From positions 15,371,387-15,435,386 of the forward strand of contig OU612069.1 in assembly GCA_914767715.1 (NCBI GenBank): 64,000 bases of DNA, in the 5' to 3' direction. The notes under the pieces are model-generated. The model was not told the DNA's origin and did not search any database. It saw nothing but the letters and a program-made list of their open reading frames with translations. This document shows, piece after piece, positions 13,801-25,800 of this stretch (within the stretch, counting starts at the first letter, position 1; each line of letters begins with the position of its first letter). Position numbers and translations under genes: made by a program. This DNA is from Membranipora membranacea (lineage: Eukaryota > Bryozoa > Gymnolaemata > Cheilostomatida > Membraniporidae).

Positions 13801-16800
13801 TCTATGTTTCCTCACAGAGTTGTTTATTCCTCCATATATTGATATAATACATTATATTGTATGAACAAGATATCTGCCGACAATTTACAGTATAAATGCA
13901 GGTTTACAACACACCACATCTACATGCGGACTCGATAAATGAATAGTATTTGTGGAAAAATAAAGTCAAGGGAACAAGTTGCGTCGCTGACATGATCTAG
14001 AAAAATCAGTGTGTTGTCCTTCAAGACAGTTTGTTCCTTGGAGCAATTACTAGCAGAATAATTTAATGGTACAAGTCAGTGCATAATTTTCTAATTACGC
14101 AGAAAGTGACTTGAGAGAAGCTGTTATGATAATCATGTTGATGCGAGTGCTCGACATTTTTCAATGTAGAACAAAATTCCGAGACATGTTCACTGGTGGA
14201 TAATCCCCAATAGGACAACAGTCTGGAAGAGTTAGAATTTACAAGCATGAAGTTTTTGTACATACATGTACTAAGAGGTACATTGCACATAAAGTACATG
14301 TACTGACGAATATTGTAATTACACATATTGTACATACATGCACATAGAACTTACAGGTATATTGAGAGCGACTGGGTCTACAGGCTGCCTGAATGGTATA
14401 CTCTCATCTAGCTGCCACATAGTTTGTAGAGTAGGCATGAGATGATGTCGTAGCTCCTCAGTCTTCCAAACACGCTTGGGTACGACTCTCTTCTCCACCA
14501 CGGGAGCTGCAGGCTTAGGTGTGGATGGCTTCACATCTGGCTTTTCCTGAAGGATACATGAATACAAATGTGTGAACAAAACATACGCAATTTGTTAAGC
14601 CTGGGAGTTTACGTTGCCACTTGACAGTGGCCAAAATAATGCTGCAACTAGCATAGCGTGATGTTTTATTCATATCGGTTGTCATGGAAGGAATCCATTC
14701 CTCTGTCAGATGACAATGAAAGCCGCACTGCTTGTAGATCAACTCCGAGATATGAGTCTCTCTGCACTGTAGCGACAATTGACCTGTTTGCATTTTGCCT
14801 ACAGGAGCTGCTGGCTTTGGCCCATGCGCAGAGTGAATTAAGTTGACATGGCAGGATACAGTTTTAGGTAATGTTTGAGCAGTTGACACTCCTCACATCA
14901 AAGATTTTCGCACATGTTAACAAAATCAAACAGTGAGATCTCACCACTTTTTCTGTTTTAATGTTGGCGGAAGCTGAGTTTTTCAGTAAGAGATTCTTGG
15001 TAGTTGAAAAGCCTGAGGATGGTGACTCTAGGCTTGCAGCGCTTGGGCTGGGTGTGGACACGCCTGCACTGCCTGCCAGATTACCAGCACTGTCAAAGTT
15101 AGGAACCATAGGCTCCGATTTCACCTCTAGTGTTTCTGGCTTTGAGTTGAGGAGCATTGGGTCACTGGAGTTAGTCAGTAGAGCTATAAGGTAAAAAAGT
15201 TTTACACATAAGTAATATGTTGCACGGAGTCAACTTGATGATAACCAAAATAATTGAGACTGTTCCCAGTTGGCTATGACTATTGATCAAGGAAAAGAGT
15301 TAAAATGTAGCAAGTTTAGTTGTTTTAAACACGACAAAAACATCACAGGGTACAATGCACCAAGGAGTTAAAGACTTGGTTGCACTTATCAAGCTTTATG
15401 AAAAACTGTAACCTCAAAGACACCCAACAATAGAGAGGATTTAATCAGAAAAAGTAAAACATTAATGCAACATATAAAATCAATTGAATAAGAATTAAAT
15501 CCTAGTTATGGACTGATTTGACAGACAGCTTACGTGCGCAAAAGTACATTTATCTTTCTAAATTTGCAGCAGACAGTTTTTGTCTATGTTTTTGTCTCAA
15601 CATTTGCTGATAAAAGGAAGCCCTCTAAGCAATGTTCTCATTATGATCTTTTACTGAATGCCAGCAAAACTCAGGAAATATTATTTTCTACTCAACGAAC
15701 TAAGCCCCATACCCCTCCTATTGTTTTAAATGGTGAAAGCATTACTATGTGCGACAAAGTCACTTATCTTGGTATTATGTTAGATCAAAAGCTGCGCTTT
15801 GAAGAACACATTCAGTCTGTTGTGAGTAAAGCTGAGCAACGTATGTATATTGTCAGGAATTTTGTACATCTTAGCACCATACCCCTTGCCACTATGTTAT
15901 TTAAAAGTTTTATTGTTTCCCTGCTCACTTATTGTTTACCAGTATTATACACTACTATTTTTGCTAAAGACAAGAAACGTTTTAGCAAGTTTTTTGATCA
16001 GGCCTCAAAGCTCAAACTCCAAGTAGATGATCTCGACAGCCTTATGACTAAGCGTACCAAAACACTTGCCCTCCGATATATCCATGACGATGACCACTTT
16101 ATGAACAACTTTCTTGCTAAATGCCCCTCAGGCAGGACTATTGAACAATTAAACACAGAAGTGCCCTTGGTAAAGACTGTTTTTTGAGGCATGCTATCCA
16201 TATATTAAATGATATTCTCTTTTAATCATCCATCAGTGTTAAAACTTATTTTTCCTTGTATGTGCTGGCTCCTTTTCAGTATGAACACCCTTATCTCGCA
16301 ACATAAGGGTCACCTGAAAGGGATACTGACCCCCCTAAAGCCGCACCTAAGAGCACCCCTAACACCAGCAGACTTACCCCTAGCACGTTCCTTTTGTTGC
16401 TCCTGCCTCTGGCGAGCTTTTCTCTTTTCTTCTAGTTCCCGTCTGATCTTATATATCTTCTCAGCTAGCTTCTGATAATACTCATCCTACAACAACACAC
16501 ATATATTATATATATTTGTGTATATATTGTGTATATCTGGCATCTCTATATATATGATTTTAATATATTTATTACGAATATAGTTCACTCAAGAAGAAAC
16601 AGCGGTCTCCTTTCATCAACATAACCATCAAACATAATTGTTTATCTGTAAAATTAATAAAAATGGAATGAAGTTTGAATATTAAAGGAAATAAAAAGTT
16701 GTGTTTAAAGTTTGTCCTATCTTTATGATACTGATGTAAACCAGAGCAAATCCAATGCAAAGAGAGCTAAGTTCAAAATATAAATAGCGCAATAAGAACC

Positions 16801-19800
16801 AGGATAATGGATATAGTGCTAACTCATTGTTTGAAAATTCATCGTAGAAAAAGTGATGGTATCTTGAGTGCTGTGATGTGACATTGTTTTGATTTCATGA
16901 TATTGGACTGATCATTTAGATGCAACTCCTCCTATTTGAATTTAATTTGAGTGAAATTTAAGAACTCTAGTGGTAGCCCAGTACTTACCCTGGTGTTAGC
17001 TACACTGTACATATCGCTCTCCACTTTTTTGGCATACTGTAAGAGATTGTTCATCCTGGGGTCATTAAGCACATGAGGGTCGGGACTGGGGAATATCGCC
17101 TGCACCCTACAAAACATAAACCAAAATACATACAGACATCACCTTTATCATGACATGGCATTATAGTAGGATGTTAAGCACAATGCAAGTATGAGAGATC
17201 AACTAAGGCCTTCTGTAAAAAATGCCAGCCAACGCTTTCTGACATGGTGAATTCAAAGTTTTCAAATTTAATTTGTAGGGCTAAAGAAGATCTCAAAAGC
17301 GATATAGATTGATGTCTTGAAAACAGTCATGCGAGCAAGTAACGTCATAATTGAGGGATACACGGTAAAAATCTGAAAGGGTCAAATGATCAATTATTGT
17401 AAATAAATTTAGTCAATATTATTGATATTGCTATCTCGAAAGGGTGGCTTTGGAACTACCATATTGTAGTTTGTAGCGGCGGAGAATATTCTTACAAACA
17501 AAAATCAGATTGATTACTACGTTTAAAGAGATCCAACATCAGAATATGCCAAACACAAAACCGTTGGATCTTAACTTCTGCCGCTATTGCAACGGTTTGT
17601 TACTTAACAGGCATACCGTTCTTCATAACCTGTATGACAAGAGTTAGGTTACCCATCAAACTTTCAACATTTGGGGAAGCAAACTTCAAAGCCTTCAACA
17701 GTTCCCTATCATCACCATGACACAGGCTTGACACTGGCGGGAATTCCCAGTGACATAACTTGTAATGAGGAAATGTCTTTAGTGAGTCATTCCAACAAAT
17801 CTCATCAAATCAAGCGCTTCAAAACAAGTTGCACAACGACCACTAAAACAAATTAATCTACACCACAGTCGCTAAGCTTTCTCAAGAGCAATGTCCGGCT
17901 GGCAAGGACCGCGACTGATAACCAAGTATATCATGGTTTAACTCATAAGTACACATTTATTTCAGCCACAAGGAGTCAAGTAAGGGTAACAAACTAACTA
18001 CTGAGGATAATATCCCTATTAGAGGAATCATGTTAAACTCTTGAGACTTGTTGTGTAATGATAATAATAGCCAGGTAGCTGTAGGACCAGACCATGTATG
18101 GTGTCAATCACTGTTTCGGCCTACTATCTAGATACTTTACTCCCGCAATCTCTTTGTGTTTCCAACTCTCAGTGTCTCACTTAGAGTCTGCCCAGTTTGC
18201 TTCAACTTCAACTATTTAATATGTGGTCTAAACATCACCCCAAATTTAATAGCACTGAGCATCCTTACTACAAAGCTCCTATTTGGCAACTCTTATTCAA
18301 TTCTAGGAATCCATATGTCATTATTAATGGGTTCAGTGGATGGTAAACACGAGTTCAAACGTACCACCATAACAAGAACAACGTGTCAAATTAAGGAAAG
18401 TTATCTGGTCACTTAATTGGCAATGACGGAATCACCGAGGACCATGAATTCAACTTCATGGCCACCCCTCTTCAATTCACACACGGTAAATAAACGCCGC
18501 TCAGTTCAATACTATACCTTAGAGAAAAGTGTACAAACCGGAATTCGGGAATCCCAATAACTACATCTTAAATACACACCACCTATATTAAGGTTAAAGT
18601 ACTGTTGTCTCTATATAGACGGGTTCCCATTATTCCTTCTGACAATGGATAAAGGACTTACAGTTTTTTGACGAGATGTTTCCTCACATCTGGTTGTATA
18701 TTTCGGTGCCACTCTTTAGCTATCATCTGCTGCGGAGAAGTGAAACCTGCAAACACAAGAGTGTTTATAATAGATTAAAACCATATATAAGCAGTTTCTT
18801 ACGACTCAACAGAGGCCACTTGGGGCGGAGGCAGGTTTTTTTGCACTGTATGATTTTAACATTAAATTAAAGGCTAGTGGCCCAAATCACACTCTTATAA
18901 ATGACAAAGACTTGATTTTAGATGCCTCTACCTTCAATATTTACCAGAATAAACAACAAATTTCGCATTTTTTTTCTCTTTTACTGTCAGCAATAGTAAC
19001 ACAATCAATCTATCCATCTTGCTAAGTGACACAATAATGCCAATGACATGTTTAGTATTTGACAGCTAATGACATATATAGAGATCGATTCCAGCTTAGT
19101 CACCTTATCCAAACACTATTCCGGGTTATAACTTCTTTTTTTTTAAAGATGTTGTGTCTTTAGATAGCATTATATTCTTTATTTATAGATCCTTAACTGG
19201 TCTAAAATCTATCCGAGGTCCAGATATGAGTTCAGACACATTTAGTAAAAAGCATGTCAGATCAAGTTTCTGTGTGGAGACAGTTATCCTTCTAGAGTAC
19301 AGGACTGCTGTCACCCATGGTACTCGAGCTGGGCCCTATACCCCCCCCCCCCCCAATCAGAAGTTTCCCTCTTCTCTATTCTGAGGACATTCAGTTTAAG
19401 ACACGTTTCAACACAGAGAGATTTATCCCCTTCTAGAGTACAGATGCGTGCAAGCAATGGTACCCGAGTAACGCCCTATACTCTTGCCCAGCGGTAATCT
19501 GGCAGGTTAGTTATCTTTGCATCGTAGTGTTTGGATCAATCCAAATGTGAGAACTCAAACTGAGAAGTCGCACAGTGAAAAAGTTAGCTTCTGTAGGCAA
19601 AAGACAAATAGGTCAATTGGGCCACTTTGTGGCACTTTTGCTACGATGCAGAGAGACTCATATCTCAGAGTCGATCTGCAAGCAGTGTGCCACCTACCTG
19701 CGTTATTGGTGAGCGGCTGGTTGATCTGAGGACTAGGCGGCGTATTATTAGGGTTATACTCCAGTCCGAGCGCCTCGTAAGCTTTCTTCATCTCACCCAC

Positions 19801-22800
19801 ATTAATAGGCTGCTGACCATCGCTGCCGATTGTGGGCGTGGCTTGTGTTCCGCTGCCAGCTGGTGGAGACATTAAACGCTGACCAGTCATCAACAATGAA
19901 GCTGAAACAAACAGTTGAAGATGTGATAAAATATAAGCTGTCTTCTTTTTCCATGACTTACAATGAAAACAGACTGATATACAAGGAATAACCTCAATTG
20001 CTTTTACATAACTTTTTCACCACACATGCCACACCATCGCATAGCATTCGATACCACCGTCTTGGATGATTACTGAAATGAAGTAAACCAAATCTCAGAT
20101 CTTTTGTTTGAAAGATTTTTTGACAAACACATTCCAACACCATTGTCCAAAATAAATATATAAATATCATGTTTATTTTGAGCATATTTTCCTGTTGAAA
20201 AGAGTTGGCAATCTCCACTGACTACATCCGGCATACGGATCACATCATAAATGTCATAATTTTGTCGGAAACTCGCAGACTAAACAACATTCTTCAATGT
20301 TGTGACAGTGATGATGTAGACTGATCACCAAGATGAAATATAATAAAATTTCATTCACAATCTACTTATACAGCAAATTTAAATAGTAATGCTGACTAAA
20401 AGCTTCCCAAAGTTTTTGAAAAAGTGTGAGGAGAGCCTAAGATTGTGACACATCCGAGGTGTTAATGACATACAATTTGCTATATTTACAGAGAGTAGGT
20501 TTTTTTCCATATCAGTTTGGACCAAAGAAGTGCATTATAGGATAAAATAACAAGACAATTAACAGTTTCTGACTATTTCAAAACTACGCAAATCTGTGAG
20601 AACACTCGTTCCCTTGTGTGATTATCAACGGGAAAGATTCTCAGGCACCATAGGAAGAAAAAAGACGTCATGGCCCTCACGACAAGTTCCATTTTTCCTT
20701 TACCGACTAACAAGCTGGGAGAAAAAGTAGGACTCAACAATCGCAAAGAAAATTCACAGCACGCACAGCACTCTCCATAATATCCTTCACACTCCAACAG
20801 TGTTAAAACTACCCATAGCCTAATCCGAGAGTGACTCAACGTCAGCACCAATTTTCACTACCCACAGTGAGACACCAGACGAAAAGAAAGGTTGAGTTAT
20901 TATTAGCTAGCCATTAATTCCAATATTTCAAGCATGGGCCGAAAAGCGAACATTTCCTCCTTCGTAAACCCTACCCCTGTAGGGAATGAAAAATACGCCG
21001 GTTGAATAAACAGGACACACAACACTGACCTAAAAGCCTTGACATGTAAACTTGATTATTTCCACACACCACATACCAGTAGAGTTTTGTTGTTGTTGAG
21101 GTCGTATAGCCGTATGAGGCGTTTGTTGTTGTTGCCCCATAGTTTGCTGCTGATTGACTCTGTTCAGCTGATTCTGCAGCGCAGAGCCGGCGTGAGGTGA
21201 TCTCATCCTCTGATTGGCCAGCTGCTGAGATACTGTCTGCTGATTGGCTATTTGCTGTGACACAGTTTGTTGATTGGTGTTTAGTACCCGTCTAGCGCCA
21301 TTCTGCACCAAGGTGGTTAAGGCTGTAATTTAAGTAACAACACAATAATTTACGACGAGACTTAAACCCCTGGAGGTGGTAGATACCCTTTAGGTACCCT
21401 AAAAAAACATATACGATGACAGCTAAAGCGTAGACGATACATATTGAGGACAGCCTCTAAAGCCCTACATTATGAGTGGAGTTAGGAGAGTATGTCAGAC
21501 ATTGACAACTGAATATATGGTTTTGTCCTGGCCCCTGGTATTCCCAGATGTTGTGCAGCAGTATGATTGGCTCCCTTTACACTTAATGATAAACTTTACA
21601 AATGCTGAAGTTATTCTTAAGGTGGGACAAAAATTGAGGAATGACATAGTAAAGACAATGCATATGTGGCTTTGAAATGACAGTAAATTGGCAAACACAC
21701 ACTGTATGGTCATTGACAGAACCAAAATACCGCATATTTTTATGAGGCTTATAAAATTTAAGGATGAGAACATGATTTACTGGTTACTTCTTGGTCTTGT
21801 ACTAAAGCTGCGTTTACATGTCAGATTTTTGGTACGATTTTCATTATTCATCAGAAGCAACCAGAGATCTGAAATTTGTGACGACGCCACACAACACAGA
21901 TTTAAGGATGGTTCCATTGATATCTCTGATAAATCTGACCCAATTTTCTGGCAGTTTTAATGCAGCTTCACACAATAATTCATTCAACCCACTGGTGCAA
22001 CCACAACCATGAACATATAAATCCTAACCAATAAACATTATAAATACTTAGTATATATGTATATGTTCACAAGTACTGCATATAGACTTACTAGGATTAC
22101 TCATGTTATTGTTGGTTTGCTGCTGCTGCTGTATCTGCTGCTGCTGTGGAGGACCACCCAATGTACCGGGCTTCTGATTCTGACTTAGACCACCCAGAGT
22201 GCCGCCGACAGACTGTGCCTGCTTGTGTTTCTGTGATGCTGACTTTAGAGGAAGACATACGGGACATTGTGTGTTAGAGCAGTTCTTCCAATGAGCTATA
22301 ATCTGTCTGGAGGACACGCAATGAGGCTCTGTAAAAGATACTATGAATTAGTTCTACGGTCCAGTGAAGTTCTTGGATACGTCATTGGTCATGCCAGAAA
22401 ATAGTCGGTCATTTGGTTTAAATTTGGCCAAAATCGGGGAGATATAGTGTAGCGCTTTATCGTAACAAGAGATAACAATTGTCATGCTAAATGATTCAGT
22501 ACTGGACCAAACAAATCAAGTGCAAGAATATACCTGGTAACTACTACCAGAGGACATCACCAGGCTGCCTCATGTATGTTTCGGGATTTTGAGGATTCCA
22601 TTTGGTTTAATTTTGGCAAATGATGGGGAGATTCAATGTGGCCCTTTTGTGCAGCAAGACACGATGACTGGCATACTGAGTGATCAAGAACGACAACAAA
22701 CAAGTCAAGTTAAAACCTGTTTCTTTGCACCTATTGACCTCTGGAAAGCAATCCTGGCCCACAACAAGACCAGACTTGTAATACAACCCTTATACATCAT

Positions 22801-25800
22801 ATAGATATTCATTAATCGCAGAAGCCTAGCGGCGCTTTTCCTTTGTTGTCTGTTTAGCCCATCATTAATGCTAGATACTGATGACAAATTGGAAATTCCA
22901 AGTTGGAAATAATCGTCTTCCAGCACTGGGGCATATTATGCAAATTAGGGACATGGTATAGTCAAAGAAAATCTACAAGTACACTGATTTGTAAATTGTA
23001 TGCACTTACGATGTGCAGTCAATAAAATCCAATATTGACTCAAGAGCTTTTTGCATCTCGAAATCACTTTGAAGCAGTTTTAATCTGAGTTAGAAACAGC
23101 TTAGGATTTAATTTGAACTTTTAAGGCATATAATAGTGTAAAGTTGGCAGTTTTGTTTTGATGTATATGGGCTACACTCAGCTATTGGGATCGGCTAGCA
23201 TGTTCCTTTCTCAAGTATCCTTTAGGTTGGGTATCAATTTCCTCTACATTTCCTCATTAAGAATAAGTTTCATTATGCAAAGTGAAATAAGGATATCCAT
23301 TTGAGAGATTTGTACAAACGCACAATAATCAAGGGTTCATGAATGCTAGGTAGGTTTTCCTATACACTAGAAGGAAAAAAATGTACTTTTGCATCAAAAC
23401 AACCCCCAATTTCAAGTCCTTATAGAAAATCAATTTTGATTTTTAAAATATTGATTGTCTTTTAGCATGTCAATCCTAGCCAATTTCCTCATTCATAGAA
23501 CAACATCGGACAAAGAAAAAAGATGTTTGTTGTGATGTTAACTCAATTTTTTTCATGCAATGGTATTTCAGAATGAAAGTAAACATCGAGCCCATCACGA
23601 TCATTCTTACCTCGGCACTGTTTACCCATCGTACAGTTTGTCATGTGTTGTAAAGCTGTCTTCATAGTTTTACAGTGATGTAACGGGCAGACATCAGTTC
23701 CAGTCTGTGCAAATATAACATAGCAGCATAATGTGATTGATTGTCATACATTAGATGTACTACCTGGAACCAAGATCTGTCATGATTAGTTTGGTTCCAG
23801 GAAAAATTATCTGATATAGAATTTCATGAAAACTGCTCTCAATGGTCGGGCCTGACACTGTATATTGGGAAACAACATAGCTGCGTTTGACAGAGAGTAC
23901 ACAGTGTTCTGATAACCCACACCCTAGAATACTTATATACATTAAGCGTCCATCATCAGAGTGTTTATTTTGAGCTATTAGTACATAGCCTACAGTGTGC
24001 ATTCAATGTCAGGACAAGAAGAGTGTAACTTGACACTTCGATCATCTAACACTTCCAGACAATTACAATAGGCTGGAAAATCCCATGATCAATCGAATTA
24101 CCAAGGACAGCAGTGATCAACCTTAGTAATTATCACTACGAGGCAGCAGCGGAGGACAGGATGTTATATTGTTACTTACACCCTGGGGAATTACTAACAA
24201 TAACCTTGTAAAGGGGATAATACACTCAACCAATGGGTAAATATCAGCAGAGCCACCTCTCCAGGTATGAGTCATGGTCCTATTCATGGAGCGTAGTGTT
24301 ATTCCACACTGCGGCCCGAGCAGCTTTGATGTTGTCAAGTCTGCGCTCTTCTCATAAGGGAGGTATCTTCAGCCTTGCCACGCAGCAACTTTTTTGAGAG
24401 AAAAAAGTTGGCGCTTGACAAGGCTAGAGTAACACTGCAAGCTGATCAATAAGTTGAAGTATAACATAGTCTTGCTTGTAATGATTGTGTAGATACTTAA
24501 CCTTGTCACGCCGCAAAAAGTAGCCGCAGGAGAAGGCTGAGGTGTCTCAGTGGGTGAATTGGAAATTCCATTATATCAAAGTGACTTGAAACGCCGTTAT
24601 CTTGTTGGGTGGACAGCGAGAGTAAGAGTAATTACAGAAACAGTGTTAATCAACTCGTGCTTCCGATTTAACTCAGTATCTACACAATCGTCATGCTCAA
24701 GCCTATGTTATACTTCAGCGTATTTATCAGCTTGCAGTTTGCCTTGTGTAACGTTGGGTGGTCTTTCAACTCGAAACAGCAAAAATCGCCACCTGATCGC
24801 TTGCTCAGTGAGTGAGCGATACCTGCTAGGCTCTCGCTTTCAAATCGCTCAGTCATTGATGGAACCATATACATCCTGAGTGAGCGATTCGGGAGCGATT
24901 TTGTCTAATTAAATGACAAAATGAGCGATGTGATAGTGATAACTTGCTTTTGTAAAGCATAGCTCTTTATAATTGAAAGACCCCCCCCCCCTGTCTTAAT
25001 GTGTACTTACATCATTTGGTCCCTCCTTACTCCTTCTCTGACACTTGTGAGCGTGTAACAGTAAGACTAGTTGTTGTGTGATGAGCCTTCTCTTTACAGG
25101 GTCGGCGCTCAGGCCCACCCCAGGTTGTGCTTGAGACTGAGGCTGTTGGTTCTGAGGTTGCATGGAGCCAGCCTGCGGCGACTGAAGCCTAGTTTGTGTC
25201 AATCCGCCACCCGCTACCATAGTCTGCTGCTGTCCAGGATTACAAAATGTCTAAAATAAAAAGGGGATCAGCTGGTGTTACTGTGAGCAGGGGTGAAGTA
25301 ACTCATAACATCCACAGAGGAACTACTATGAGAGAACAATTATAATATAGTGACGGCTCGGAAAACAAAGAAATTTCGACTATCAAACAGGTTGTTGTGT
25401 TTCATTTAGATTGATAACAAGGAGCTTAACACTTTAAAAGACACAACAACTTACCCACATAGCAAATCTAGAGAATGCCCTTCATTTTAACTATATATAA
25501 TAACTATCATTTATATAGAGGACAAGTTTAAATCACACTGCATATATATACACATGCAATTATCTGTTTGCTAAGCACAACGTTGATTTGTAACCTACTA
25601 AAGTTTGCTGCATCTGCTGCTGTTGTATCTGAGGTTGCTGCTGCATCACATTTGGCTGCATGTTCACCTGCATTTGGTGAGGAACAATAGGTCTAAGCTG
25701 CTGCTGCAATGTAACTTGTTGTTGCTGTTGCTGGGGCTGTCTAGTGTACATGACAGTCTGCGTGTTTTGCTGAGGCATTGAGGTAGGCAGGAAGGACGAA

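Noticed and set aside
14515-14889. 124-codon minus-strand frame overlapping CBP exon 12
   Set aside because: Runs through intron and a family A repeat in a frame different from the bromodomain exon.
24550-24879. 109-codon plus-strand frame
   Set aside because: Composed largely of the GAGCGA dispersed repeat and antisense to CBP intron 3; no recognisable protein.
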